In this document: positions 53,141 through 62,394 of the stretch, one piece after another
Position numbering within the stretch: the first letter of the stretch is position 1
How the letters are laid out: each line of letters starts with the position of its first letter
Assembly (NCBI GenBank): GCA_016934935.1
Contig: JAFGRW010000064.1
Coordinates: forward strand, 113,456 to 177,455
Source of the DNA: Spirochaetota bacterium
Lineage (GTDB): Bacteria; Spirochaetota; UBA4802; JAFGJZ01
DNA length: 64,000 nt
Direction of reading: 5' to 3'
Program-made: the position numbers and the translations under genes
The notes under the pieces: model-generated
The model's input: the letters and a program-made list of their open reading frames with translations, nothing else
Told to the model about the DNA's origin: nothing
Databases searched by the model: none

Positions 53141-55999
53141 TTACTCTACCTCCCTCTTTGTAATACTTAAACCATACAAGTGTTCATAGCGGATTATATA
53201 ATTATCAGTTTCTACAGTATTATTTGAGTCCAATATTAACATATAGTTGTCACGCAAAGCTGGTATCTTGTTGATTTCTTTCTGAAAATCGATCCATCTA
53301 ATATTATCTTCACCTAACAAAGAAACTTCACCTTTTATCACTTCGAGGATAAAGTTCATCGGACTTGCAGCTTTCACACTATTCTCAACTATTGCCTGTT
53401 GCAGATGAACATCCACGCAGTCTGAAAAATCTGACTGATAAATGACTTTTCGCTTTCCGATCAATAGGGCACCATCAACTATATGCGAAACAACAAAACT
53501 GATATTAAGTTCATTGCCATAGCGGGTCTTTGCGATAAAACTCTTCGCGTTGGTGTCTTCTTCATTACCTGTTGGTGTTAAATCAGCTGCTCGAAAAACA
53601 TCCTTACTTGCACGAGGTGTGATAAAACCTTTCGATGCTTTCAGCATATCAGCTTTATTATCCTGATAATACTGATATGAATTATCCCAGACAGCCTTTT
53701 CAATACTAATACCATTAACGCTGTCATCATAGTTTTCAAAATCAGTATTCTCTGCATATACATCTTCAACTAACGAACGGTACATCTTCGGTAACTCAAT
53801 TATTGTATTTTCAGATAATACCTTAATAGTTTTATATATTGTTAAAGGATCATATACCTCTGCAAAACCTTTCAGGTCTTTTGGTATGCGCCAGTCTTTA
53901 GCTTTAACTGGTCCTTCTATTTTATTGTCAGGAATGAGGATATACGCATGGGGCATATTAACGCTTTCAGGGCGGCTACGATTATTCTTATCATGCCTGT
54001 GCATTCGGCCAAAGCGTTGAAGCAGTAGATCAACTGGCGCTATATCAGAAACAATTATGTCAAAATCAACATCGAGGCTCTGTTCTACAACCTGAGTCGC
54101 CACAAGAATGCTTTTAGACGGGCGTCGTATATTCGGTTTATTATTATCATCTCCCTTCCCGTATAAATTAGTAACTGTGGCTTCTTTATCGATCCGATCG
54201 TTGTATGTAAACCGAGAGTGGAAAAGATATAGATCATAATCTTTCTCATCCAGATTATCCAGTAGATCAAATATTTCCTGAGAACGTTTTACAGTATTGC
54301 ATATCCACAGAACGTTTCCTCCATTTATGATTTTCGACAAAACATCCGCTACAATGGCCGTTACATCGCCTGAATGTTTCTTTAGGATAATGCCTATTTT
54401 CTCACTCTTTCGGGTTGTATCAACAGGATGCTGTTCAACATACTTCTCGCTACTTACAGTTGTAATTAATGGGTAACCTTTGTCTGAAATAAAAGATTCA
54501 TCAGTTGCTTTACCCAGATATCCCTGCACCAATTCTTTTTTCATTACCTCGGGCAACGTGGCAGACAATAAGACAACATTGATTTTTAGAAAAGAGCACC
54601 ACTCTAAAAGCTGCTTAATAATTGGCAGCATAAAATAGTCATAGGCATGCACTTCATCAATTATCAGTGTTTTTCCGGCAAGGGCAAAGAGCTTAACAAA
54701 GTAGTGTTTGGTATTGAGAACCGAAAGCATGACCTGATCGACGGTACCGACCCCGGTTGTGGCAAGCAGTGTTTTTTTCTTTGTAAAGAACCATTCATCA
54801 TGACTGGAATATCCACTTGCCTCATCCCATTCTTTAACTTTTTGCTTATGAGTTTTATATTGTTCACTCAACCATGCGAATCCATGGGCCAACACAGTAA
54901 CAGTCTTTATATTTAACTGTTTTTCAAGAAAGCTTGTAACACGACCATACATCTGATTTGCAGTAGCCTGAGATGGTAGTGCGAAATAAAGTCCTTTATT
55001 CGGAAGCTTGTAATGGGTGTAAAAAGCCGCTTCTGATTTACCTTCCCCAGTCGGAGCTTCAATAATAAAAAATGATGCTGGTTTATTTTGCAAAATCTCT
55101 TCGATTTTACTCTGAACACCTCGAGGCGAAAAGCCAAAGAAATCTAAAAAATTCAGACAACTATCATAAAAAGGTTGAGCGACTAAACCATATTTTTTTA
55201 AAGCGATTAACCCTTTATCTGAACTACGCTTATAATGCTCTTCCAAATCTAAACTGAAATTGCTACTGAATACTTCGTCACTTGAGGCTATCCAGTCACA
55301 GACAGAAACGAAACCTGCAAACAGCCTGGTTAATGCCGGGTTATTCTTCTCACTTACATTTATTTCTAAATTTGTAATGTTAAAGAAGTCACTAATACCA
55401 GTAAGCAAGTCATTACGCATACTATTGACTAACGGATAGACCTCTGCACGATCACTTTCACATTGAAAGCCGTTATTAATCTGTATTGAACTGTAAATTG
55501 TACCGTGATGCCAACATGAAGATTTCAAAAGAGTAACAAATAAAACAGAAAGTTTTTTATTTTCTAGATTTCGTAATACAGCACCAAAGCTGCCAATTGT
55601 ATTATAATATTCATCAACGACTGGATCAGATTTTGTACGTTTGGCTTTTTCATATTGTGACAGCCAGTATAAACCGTAAAGTCCGTGGTCAAAAGATATT
55701 TTAGTTCTATTTCTATCATAGAAACCAGCATTTTGAGCAAATTCAGGTATTTTATTCTGAAAGCATATTGTTGCTTTACCTATATCGTGAAAAGCCAAGG
55801 CAAATGCGAGTATTCTGGTTAAATCCTCATTATTGGAATGTTGCTCAATGCCCATATTCTCTTTTAATAATGACAACAGAGCGGGGTCATTCTCCAACCA
55901 TACCTTCCCTACAGCCGCCACATCCAGCATATGACACACCAGTGGATGCCAGTTTCCCTCGTTATCAGTTTTGCCCCAAAATTTGAAATAATCTTTCAT
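53141..55999 (-). CDS. cas3: Cas3 helicase-nuclease (type I-E)
   Basis: Degrades target DNA after recruitment by Cascade. 952 residues. HD nuclease first: WHPLVCHMLDVAAVGKVW and AFHDIGKATICFQNK. SF2 helicase next: APTGEGKSEAAFY (Walker A), LIIDEVHAYDYF, LLSATLPEVMKK, LVATQVVEQSLDVDFDI, LLQRFGRMHRHDK. AAGGTG lies 5 bases before the ATG, inside a short upstream frame. Confidence 0.96.
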   Translation of the reverse strand: MKDYFKFWGKTDNEGNWHPLVCHMLDVAAVGKVWLENDPALLSLLKENMGIEQHSNNEDLTRILAFALAFHDIGKATICFQNKIPEFAQNAGFYDRNRTKISFDHGLYGLYWLSQYEKAKRTKSDPVVDEYYNTIGSFGAVLRNLENKKLSVLFVTLLKSSCWHHGTIYSSIQINNGFQCESDRAEVYPLVNSMRNDLLTGISDFFNITNLEINVSEKNNPALTRLFAGFVSVCDWIASSDEVFSSNFSLDLEEHYKRSSDKGLIALKKYGLVAQPFYDSCLNFLDFFGFSPRGVQSKIEEILQNKPASFFIIEAPTGEGKSEAAFYTHYKLPNKGLYFALPSQATANQMYGRVTSFLEKQLNIKTVTVLAHGFAWLSEQYKTHKQKVKEWDEASGYSSHDEWFFTKKKTLLATTGVGTVDQVMLSVLNTKHYFVKLFALAGKTLIIDEVHAYDYFMLPIIKQLLEWCSFLKINVVLLSATLPEVMKKELVQGYLGKATDESFISDKGYPLITTVSSEKYVEQHPVDTTRKSEKIGIILKKHSGDVTAIVADVLSKIINGGNVLWICNTVKRSQEIFDLLDNLDEKDYDLYLFHSRFTYNDRIDKEATVTNLYGKGDDNNKPNIRRPSKSILVATQVVEQSLDVDFDIIVSDIAPVDLLLQRFGRMHRHDKNNRSRPESVNMPHAYILIPDNKIEGPVKAKDWRIPKDLKGFAEVYDPLTIYKTIKVLSENTIIELPKMYRSLVEDVYAENTDFENYDDSVNGISIEKAVWDNSYQYYQDNKADMLKASKGFITPRASKDVFRAADLTPTGNEEDTNAKSFIAKTRYGNELNISFVVSHIVDGALLIGKRKVIYQSDFSDCVDVHLQQAIVENSVKAASPMNFILEVIKGEVSLLGEDNIRWIDFQKEINKIPALRDNYMLILDSNNTVETDNYIIRYEHLYGLSITKREVE

Positions 56000-56092
56000 T
56001 TAGACACCTTCAGCCACCTTCCCTAAATGCTCCCTCAGCAACTGCCACTTCTCTTTTGATTCTCTATTTATTGTATGAGCGTAATATTTCAT
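56000..56092 (-). pseudogene. 30-codon Cas3-like amino terminus (fossil of another, probably I-C, cas3)
   Basis: ATG 56092 to TAA 56000 reads MKYYAHTINRESKEKWQLLR then EHLGKVAEGV. The pattern YYAH...W..L..HL..VA is how Cas3 HD domains of subtype I-C and relatives begin; the resident I-E Cas3 begins differently (YFKFWGKTDNEGNWHPL). The TAA is followed directly by the I-E cas3 ATG (TAAATG), whose ribosome site lies in this frame. Confidence 0.6.
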
Positions 56093-56215
56093 AATAATTC
56101 ACCCGTTTTGATCTTAATATTCTTATTTATCGCACAAAAATCCGTCTTTTATCCCCAATCCAACCACACCGCACAGTCACAATACACCATCAGATTAAAT
56201 AAAAATAGACATTGA

Positions 56216-56338
56216 TTGTATACCTTTGAAAAAAAATATATTTTTTGATAAAACGATAACAGATATTTATTTTTGAACACACCAAGTAATCATAATTCAG
56301 GTTTTGTATACTTTTTACGCTTCAAAGGATACAAAACC
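56216..56338. promoter_or_regulatory. Cas operon upstream region with three similar 13-bp motifs
   Basis: TTGTATACCTTTG (56216-56228), TTGTATACTTTTT (56304-56316) and, on the other strand, TTGTATCCTTTGA (56334-56322). The last two form an inverted repeat with arms GGTTTTGTAT/ATACAAAACC (56300-56309, 56329-56338). They look like sites of a dimeric regulator. Confidence 0.5.
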
Positions 56339-56487
56339 ATTAAGTAGTACAATTATTATACCCAACATTACAGATCAGATCCACTTTTTACAACAACCAG
56401 AACATATAACGTTATTTTATACAAATTTATACATTTTCTTTATTTATTGCAAGTAATTAATCAGGGCGCGGCTCGCCCGTTTTGTCA

Positions 56488-56555
56488 GAAGATGGGTTGG
56501 TTTTTTATAAGCGGATTATTGAGGGTATTGCCCGGGTTACTTTTACCGGGGAGAA
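56488..56555. repeat. RAYT-derived repeat R3 (tail only)
   Basis: GATGGGTTGG followed by the 26-base core (56497-56522) identical to R2, then GGGTATTGCCCGGGTTAC similar to R2 44886-44905. Same orientation as R1 and R2. It overlaps the 3' end of the EamA gene. Confidence 0.75.
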
Positions 56556-57478
56556 ATTGAATCAACCTTGTTGAATCGTTTCAGGGGTTTACTTTCACTG
56601 ATATAGACGCCAAGTACAATTAAAAAGCCGCCGGCAATCATCATTGCCGTGATTTTTTCCATAAGAACAAGCCCCGCTGCAAGTGTCGAAACAAGAGGCA
56701 CCAGGTATATAAACCCCGCTGCCTGCACCGGACCTATTCTATCTACAACAACGTTCCACAGAAAGAAACAGAGAGAAGAAGCTATAAGCACGAGAAAGAT
56801 CATGGAACCCAAAGCCTTAAAATCTGTGATCATCCACAAAAATGAGTCCTTTAATGAACCATAACCTCCATTTATAATTACAACCGGAACAAGCAGAAGT
56901 GCCGCATAACCAAAAGTTTTGCGCACAACGACATGCTGACCAATTTCTTTTGCCACAGGATAACTTCGCATGATTACCGAATAAAACGCGAAAGATACGG
57001 CAGCAAGCAATGCAAAAATATCACCGGCAGGATTAAGCTTTAATATAGCACCGTTCAGCAGAACAATGGATATGCCGCTAATCGCGCTGACAAACCCAAG
57101 CCCGGTATCAAAAGTAAACCGCTCGGAACGGAGCGCGACATGAGAAATAATTGCTGTAAATAGCGGAGTAGTAGACATCAGAAGGCCAACATTCGCGGAA
57201 TAGGTTTTTGTCAATGCAAACGATTCGAACATAAAATATCCGAAAACACCTGTCAGCGCCAGAAAAAAACAGACAATCTCGTATTTGAGTTTTGGTCTTT
57301 TATAATCGCGTAAATTGAACAGCAGAAGAACAAACCAGGCCAGAGTTAAACGCACCAGTAACAGCTGCCCGGGCCAAAACCTTGCAAGCAGATATTTTGT
57401 AAAAATATAGGTGGTTCCCCATACCACTACCGTGAACAGGGCCGCCAGCCGGTTTATAACAACAGGTTTGTTTTTCAT
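56543..57478 (-). CDS. EamA/DMT-family exporter
   Basis: 311 residues from ATG 57478 (a TTG at 57487 is possible; no strong ribosome site). About ten membrane helices in two EamA repeats: VVWGTTYIFTKYLL, ALTGVFGYFMFESFALTKTY, and in the second half IASSLCFFLWNVVVDRIGPV, YLVPLVSTLAAGLVLMEKIT. Substrate unknown. The end lies in repeat R3, so the cas locus was inserted or recombined right behind it. Confidence 0.88.
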   Translation of the reverse strand: MKNKPVVINRLAALFTVVVWGTTYIFTKYLLARFWPGQLLLVRLTLAWFVLLLFNLRDYKRPKLKYEIVCFFLALTGVFGYFMFESFALTKTYSANVGLLMSTTPLFTAIISHVALRSERFTFDTGLGFVSAISGISIVLLNGAILKLNPAGDIFALLAAVSFAFYSVIMRSYPVAKEIGQHVVVRKTFGYAALLLVPVVIINGGYGSLKDSFLWMITDFKALGSMIFLVLIASSLCFFLWNVVVDRIGPVQAAGFIYLVPLVSTLAAGLVLMEKITAMMIAGGFLIVLGVYISESKPLKRFNKVDSISPR

Positions 57479-57581
57479 GCCTGACAATCAAACAAACCGG
57501 AGGTGTTTTGTCAATCCTGTTGCAGTTGAGCAACTATGTGTCATGACCCGACTGCAGCTATAAATATCCGCCATATTATTC

Positions 57582-57610
57582 TTGACCGGTACTGTAATCT
57601 GTTATACAAA
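57582..57610 (+). promoter_or_regulatory. Promoter of the uracil-DNA glycosylase gene
   Basis: TTGACC (57582-57587), 17 bases, TACAAA (57605-57610), 28 bases before the ATG. Confidence 0.5.
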
Positions 57611-57638
57611 AAAGCAGATGATTTAAGCTATATATTTC

Positions 57639-58232
57639 ATGGATTTTATAATGCTATTCAATTCATTAAAAACAGAAATTTTAAACTGTAATCGCTGTGC
57701 CCTGTCAGCAACAAGAAATAATGTTATATTCGGAGAGGGCAACCCCAAGGCTGATATATTTATTATAGGTGAAGCTCCTGGCAAAGTGGAAGATATACAG
57801 GGACGCCCTTTTGTCGGGCCATCGGGTCAGTTACTTGACAGGATTCTTGAAGCCTGCGGTTTTACGCGCGAGACACATATTTTTATAAGTAATATAATAA
57901 AATGCAGGCCGCCAAACAACAGAGTACCGACTGCCGATGAAGTTAAAACATGCATGCCCTGGCTGTACCGGCAGATAGAGCTTGTTGATCCCAAAATAAT
58001 TATTCTGCTTGGGGCTACAGCCTTAAAAAACATGGTAGGGCAAAACCATCGCATTACGCGTGAACACGGCAGCTGGATTACACTTAACAACAGATTGGCA
58101 ATGCCGGTTTACCATCCATCAGCTTTACTAAGAGACCCCGGATTAAAACGCCCCACCTGGGATGATTTTAAAATGGTAGTACATAAATACCGGGAGATGG
58201 TTAATCCAGATCACTTTAGTGAACATGTATGA
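57639..58232 (+). CDS. udg: Family 4 (Fe-S) uracil-DNA glycosylase
   Basis: Removes uracil from DNA. 197 residues (start 57639, or ATG 57651). Four cysteines for the 4Fe-4S cluster: CNRCAL near 17-20, IKCRPPNNR and VKTCMPWL. Active-site motifs IIGEAPGKVEDIQGRPFVGP and YHPSALLRDP match family 4. The short GEAPGxxE motif separates it from family 5. Own promoter; no operon partner. Confidence 0.92.
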   Translation: MDFIMLFNSLKTEILNCNRCALSATRNNVIFGEGNPKADIFIIGEAPGKVEDIQGRPFVGPSGQLLDRILEACGFTRETHIFISNIIKCRPPNNRVPTADEVKTCMPWLYRQIELVDPKIIILLGATALKNMVGQNHRITREHGSWITLNNRLAMPVYHPSALLRDPGLKRPTWDDFKMVVHKYREMVNPDHFSEHV

Positions 58233-58362
58233 TTATCTGAAAATTGTACTCAAATAGAATCAAACCGGAAACAGGTAACGGAAAAATGAATTTGCAAAAT
58301 TCTGAACAATAGTTTGTCATTTTTTTCACGCATTTGCATTTCATAAGGAGAAAATAGAAATT

Positions 58363-58995
58363 ATGCCGAAAACAGATCCCTTTGAGAACCACCAGGATGA
58401 GTACGAAGAGTGGTTTGAAACTTATAAACCTGTGTATATTTCAGAATTAGAGGCCATTCGTAATGTTTTACCAGTAGGGGGTATTGGTTTAGAGATAGGA
58501 GTAGGCAGCGGACTGTTTGCTGCACCTCTTGGAATTAAGTTTGGCTGTGATCCTTCTTTGAAAATGTTAAAGAAAGCCATTGAAAAAGGTATTTCGGGAA
58601 TTGAAGGAACAGCAGAGAATTTACCATACGGTGATTCAACTTTTGATTATGCACTAATGGTAACCGCAATCTGCTTTGTGGATGATCCAACGAAAGCTGT
58701 CATGGAAGCACACCGGATTCTTCGCTCGCACGGCAAATTCGTTATAGCGTTTGTTGACAAAGAGAGTCCAATTGGCAAACGATATCTGAAATTCAAAAAC
58801 AAGAGTGTTTTTTACAAAGATGCTACCTTTTTTTCGACCAGTGAAATTTACAATCTTCTTGAACAGAATGGTTTCAAAATTGCACGAACTGTAGAAACCG
58901 TTTTTGGCAGCATGGAAGATATTAATGAGCAGCAAACGCCCCGGGAAGGACACGGTGAAGGCAGTTTTGTAGTTATAGTTGGTTCGCGCATATAA
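58363..58995 (+). CDS. SAM-dependent methyltransferase (class I)
   Basis: 210 residues. Motif I GIGLEIGVGSGLFAAPLG, then CDPSLKMLKKA, GTAENLPYGDSTFDYALM, and EAHRILRSHGKFVIAF: a Methyltransf_11/UbiE-like fold. AAGGAG lies upstream with long spacing. Substrate not deducible. Its stop abuts the stop of the opposite gene. Confidence 0.88.
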   Translation: MPKTDPFENHQDEYEEWFETYKPVYISELEAIRNVLPVGGIGLEIGVGSGLFAAPLGIKFGCDPSLKMLKKAIEKGISGIEGTAENLPYGDSTFDYALMVTAICFVDDPTKAVMEAHRILRSHGKFVIAFVDKESPIGKRYLKFKNKSVFYKDATFFSTSEIYNLLEQNGFKIARTVETVFGSMEDINEQQTPREGHGEGSFVVIVGSRI

Positions 58996-59886
58996 TCAAA
59001 CAAGAGATAACAGCCCCTGCTCCAGCCTGGCAAAAACAGAATCCGCAAAATCAAGATAGTCATTATCTGGAACAGGTAATTGCTTATTAAGAGCTGTATG
59101 CAAAAGCGCCCAGCCTATTTCTCGAAGCATACAGACAAATTTTATACTATGTAAAGTCTGCAACAGATTTTCATTGCTTTTATCGAAATACGTCATAAGC
59201 ATAAACTCTTCTGTCTGGACATCAAAATCACAGGAAAATGATAATGTCGCCAAATCAAACCAGATGTCTCCAAGACCCGAAAGTTCCCAATCCAGTAATT
59301 TTATCTTACCATCTGAACCCTGAATCATATTATGGTTAAACATATCGTTATGACAGTAATGCTTCATAAACCCTGGATCGCGTTCCCTTATCTTCTCTAT
59401 TCGATTCATCTTATCAAGAAAAGGTTTCAAACGGGAGGCCCAACATATACCAAGGTTTTTGGCACCTATCAGATAATCCCGAGTAAGCGAGAACGGAGTA
59501 CTGTACCGCTTTCCCGAATAAGAAAGAGTATGAACTTTTTTTAGAAGTAAAATCACTGATTTTATGGTTTCATGCTGTTTCAGCTGTTCAATAGAGACAA
59601 TGTTGCCCTCAACAAACCTTGTGACCAAAATCTTTCGTTGTTCACCACAATTTACAACTTCAGGTGCTATACCGGCATAGAAGGCAAGCGTTTGAACTTT
59701 CTCCTCCTCCCTGTAATCAAGACCAAGAATTTCGTTTTGTGTTCCATTAACGCGTAAAACCCATGTTTCACCATCTACAAATACCTTGTATACGTGGTTA
59801 GAATATCCACCACTTAACGGCTCGTAACATATTGACCCTGCATTTCCCCATTGAGGTACACTGTTTATATAATCATCAATATTCAT
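58996..59886 (-). CDS. Choline/ethanolamine kinase-like phosphotransferase (LicA type)
   Basis: 296 residues from ATG 59886 (AAAGAG upstream; longer starts lack a ribosome site). Aminoglycoside-phosphotransferase-like fold: YEPLSGGYSNHVYKVFVDGE, catalytic loop YCHNDMFNHNMI, metal loop LLDWELSGLGDIWFDLAT. The DWE form of the metal loop favours choline or ethanolamine kinase over antibiotic kinases. It may supply phosphocholine for surface or lipid decoration. No licBCD neighbours. Confidence 0.8.
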   Translation of the reverse strand: MNIDDYINSVPQWGNAGSICYEPLSGGYSNHVYKVFVDGETWVLRVNGTQNEILGLDYREEEKVQTLAFYAGIAPEVVNCGEQRKILVTRFVEGNIVSIEQLKQHETIKSVILLLKKVHTLSYSGKRYSTPFSLTRDYLIGAKNLGICWASRLKPFLDKMNRIEKIRERDPGFMKHYCHNDMFNHNMIQGSDGKIKLLDWELSGLGDIWFDLATLSFSCDFDVQTEEFMLMTYFDKSNENLLQTLHSIKFVCMLREIGWALLHTALNKQLPVPDNDYLDFADSVFARLEQGLLSLV

Positions 59887-60123
59887 GTATTTCTCTTTCA
59901 CGATAACGAATAAATTATTACTGAATGCGGCATTTGCAAATATATTATTCATAATTTTTATCACAGATTTACGAATAAATCATGATTTTTTCGTAAAAGT
60001 AAGTATTCGTACGGATGACAATTGAATCATAATTATGATAAATTCAACTGAAATGTAATCTACATACAGTGTACTTTTTGAGGTTACTTATACAATATCA
60101 TTCAAATTTATAAATTAACAATA

Positions 60124-60235
60124 GAGAACTTCAAAAAATTACAATGTTCCGGAGGGTAACATAGTTTAAGTGCATATTCTTAAGGAATTTTTTGCAAGTC
60201 CCTTTACTGGAAAGTTAAATTTTGAGAATACCAAT
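60124..60235 (+). ncRNA. Repeated intergenic element, copy 2
   Basis: Same orientation and order of blocks as 12667-12840, without about 65 internal bases. Arms CAAAAAATT (60132-60140) and AATTTTTTG (60186-60194) keep the pairing and the 45-base loop, with A-T in place of G-C at one pair. It lies in the 570-bp gap 59887-60456, which holds no gene, 220 bases before the next gene. Confidence 0.5.
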
Positions 60236-60456
60236 AAATACAGGAGGTTAATAAAGTTATAACTTAAGTAGATGTAAAATATATAAATTATATTATGGAG
60301 TTTTAACAATAAAAAATTTTTTTCAACTAATCACTACTCTACTGATTAATCCGTAGCTGTTAGATTTCTTTCAAAAGATTAAAGTTTTTTATAATTATTT
60401 TAACAAAACAGCCTTCAGTCCAGTATACATATATAGAAATATTCTGGAGGCATTAA

Positions 60457-60939
60457 ATGGATACTACCGATTTTAGAACATCAATTGATGTTGAATTAAG
60501 CAGATTTGATAGAATAGTTGAATATGCGGAGAAGCACAAAATGGACATTTCAGATGTAATGAATACTGTTCTGGATATGTATGCAAATAAGCTGGCTAAG
60601 AATCCAGTATGCAATGACACTCTTAACAGGTATCATGAGAGAGGTACAATTTACAAATCAGTACATATCCGATTTTCAAGCATTTCTAAAAGAAAACTGA
60701 AAGATATAGCTAATCTGTACTGCTACAGCTTGTCGTATATGCTTTTTTTGGCAATGGATTTCTTCGATGAGTTTATGGATGGTGTTAAGGAATTTATCCG
60801 CCCTGTTTTTCATGCTGCTTTTGTTCATCACTTCTTCGGGTTCCCATACTTCATTAACAGCTGGGGTATGAATTTTTACGAGGGACAAGTCCATACTGCT
60901 GGACAAGAAACCAGAAAAAAGTCAAAAATGTTATGTTGA
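60457..60939 (+). CDS. Unknown protein, possible tandem ribbon-helix-helix
   Basis: 160 residues; GGAGG 8 bases before the ATG. Two segments look like ribbon-helix-helix units: TSIDVELSRFDRIVEYAEKH with MDISDVMNTVLDMYANKL, and KSVHIRFSSISKRKLKDIAN with YSLSYMLFLAMDFF. The remaining 55 residues are aromatic and histidine-rich and unlike anything I know. If correct it would bind DNA. The repeated element precedes it. Confidence 0.55.
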   Translation: MDTTDFRTSIDVELSRFDRIVEYAEKHKMDISDVMNTVLDMYANKLAKNPVCNDTLNRYHERGTIYKSVHIRFSSISKRKLKDIANLYCYSLSYMLFLAMDFFDEFMDGVKEFIRPVFHAAFVHHFFGFPYFINSWGMNFYEGQVHTAGQETRKKSKMLC

Positions 60940-61046
60940 AATTTCTTCCATAGTGTTTTTATAACAAAAAAACAAATGGAACAAGAAAAACGGAATCAAA
61001 CAAGAGACAAAACCGGGGAATATTAATTTCTAGAAGTTTCTTTATG

Positions 61047-61120
<74 letters not shown>

Positions 61121-61135
61121 GTATAAAGAACCATG

Positions 61136-61209
61136 GGTGAGTGACGGGGCTTGAACCCGCGACCACAGGAGCCACAATCCTGGGCTCTACCAACTGAGCT
61201 ACACTCACC
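61136..61209 (-). tRNA. tRNA-His (GUG)
   Basis: Acceptor GTGAGTG/CACTCAC with encoded G at -1 facing discriminator C, anticodon loop TTGTGGC, T loop TTCAAGC. Confidence 0.95.
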
Positions 61210-61229
61210 GTAAATAAACTCAGAAAACG

Positions 61230-61303
61230 CACGCCAGAGAGGATTCGAACCTCTGACCTACGGCTTAGAAGGCCGTTGCTCTATCCAGCTGAGCTACTGG
61301 CGC
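61230..61303 (-). tRNA. tRNA-Arg (UCU)
   Basis: Acceptor GCGCCAG, anticodon loop CTTCTAA, T loop TTCGAAT; very like the neighbouring Arg(UCG) tRNA, suggesting duplication. Confidence 0.95.
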
Positions 61304-61359
61304 GTAATACGCACAACTACCAAAGCAGAGTGCCGGAAAAGCAAGGGTTGTACGTTATG

Positions 61360-61433
61360 TCGGGGCGAAAGGATTCGAACCTTCGGCCCCCTGGTCCCAA
61401 ACCAGGTGCGCTACCGGACTGCGCCACACCCCG
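61360..61433 (-). tRNA. tRNA-Pro (UGG)
   Basis: Acceptor CGGGGTG/CGCCCCG, anticodon loop TTTGGGA, T loop TTCGAAT, discriminator A. First tRNA of the four-gene cluster. Confidence 0.96.
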
Positions 61434-61446
61434 AAAATGTTAAGCC

Positions 61447-61475
61447 AAGTTATTATCGGTACTGAAAGTTGTCAA
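61447..61475 (-). promoter_or_regulatory. Promoter of the tRNA cluster
   Basis: Minus strand TTGACA (61475-61470), 17 bases, TAACTT (61452-61447), placing the start a few bases before tRNA-Pro. Confidence 0.5.
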
Positions 61476-61573
61476 ATATATTAGTATCTTTAAAAAATAA
61501 TTTTTCAACTCACTATAAAAAAAAACAATTATTTACAGTTTATAACTCAATTTATCTTAAAACCATCATAGGA

Positions 61574-62380
61574 TTATCTGCTTATTCTTTCACCACATCG
61601 CTTGCAAAATCTGGCATCTTTGTCATGTTTGTCAAGACCGCATCTTGGGCAGATAGTTACATTGATTTGAGAACCCTGACTCAATTCAACAGTGACAATT
61701 CCTGTTGGCACAGCAATTATGGCGTATCCCAAAATCATTATTACTGATGAAATGATCTGGCCGGCAATTGTCTGTGGGGCTATATCTCCATATCCCACCG
61801 TTGTCATTGTAACAATTGCCCAGTAAATACTTAATGGAATACTGGTAAAACCGTTCTCGGCACCTTCCACCACAAACATTACTGTCCCCATAATTATGAC
61901 GGAACTCAAAACTACACCAATAAAGAGAGTTATCTTGTAGCGACTAGCTTTCAAAGCACGAGCAAGAACCTCTCCTTCATGTAAATATTTTGAAAGTTTG
62001 AAAATCCTGAATACCCTGAGTAACCTGAAAGCTCTCATAACAAAAAGATACTGAACACCGCCAAGACATAGAATTATTGCAGCCGGCACTATCGATATAA
62101 AATCAATTATACCGAAAAAAGAGATAATGTACCCGAATCTTCTTTTTGAAGAATAGACCCTAAGCACATATTCTATCAGGAAAATCAAAGTTAAAAAATA
62201 TTCAAAACCTCTAAAAACATCTCCCCATTTTAGTGCTATCGATTCAACACTTTGCATCATCAACAGCACTATGCTTCCTAAAATCAGCCATAAAAGAACT
62301 ATATCAAACAATCGCCCTGAAAATGAATCCGATTTAAAGATTACATCATGCAACATGTTTCGTATTTTTTTATTAATCAT
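61574..62380 (-). CDS. Voltage-gated K+ channel with C-terminal zinc ribbon
   Basis: 268 residues from ATG 62380 (a GTG at 62407 overlapping the MATE gene is possible). Six membrane helices; S4 carries regularly spaced arginines (RAFRLLRVFRIFKL), the pore has filter TVGYGD. After S6 a two-Cys-pair zinc ribbon (CPRCG...CKRCG) ends the chain, an uncommon addition. Probably coupled to the MATE gene upstream. Confidence 0.9.
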   Translation of the reverse strand: MINKKIRNMLHDVIFKSDSFSGRLFDIVLLWLILGSIVLLMMQSVESIALKWGDVFRGFEYFLTLIFLIEYVLRVYSSKRRFGYIISFFGIIDFISIVPAAIILCLGGVQYLFVMRAFRLLRVFRIFKLSKYLHEGEVLARALKASRYKITLFIGVVLSSVIIMGTVMFVVEGAENGFTSIPLSIYWAIVTMTTVGYGDIAPQTIAGQIISSVIMILGYAIIAVPTGIVTVELSQGSQINVTICPRCGLDKHDKDARFCKRCGERISR

Positions 62381-62394
62381 TCTGATAACCCAAA

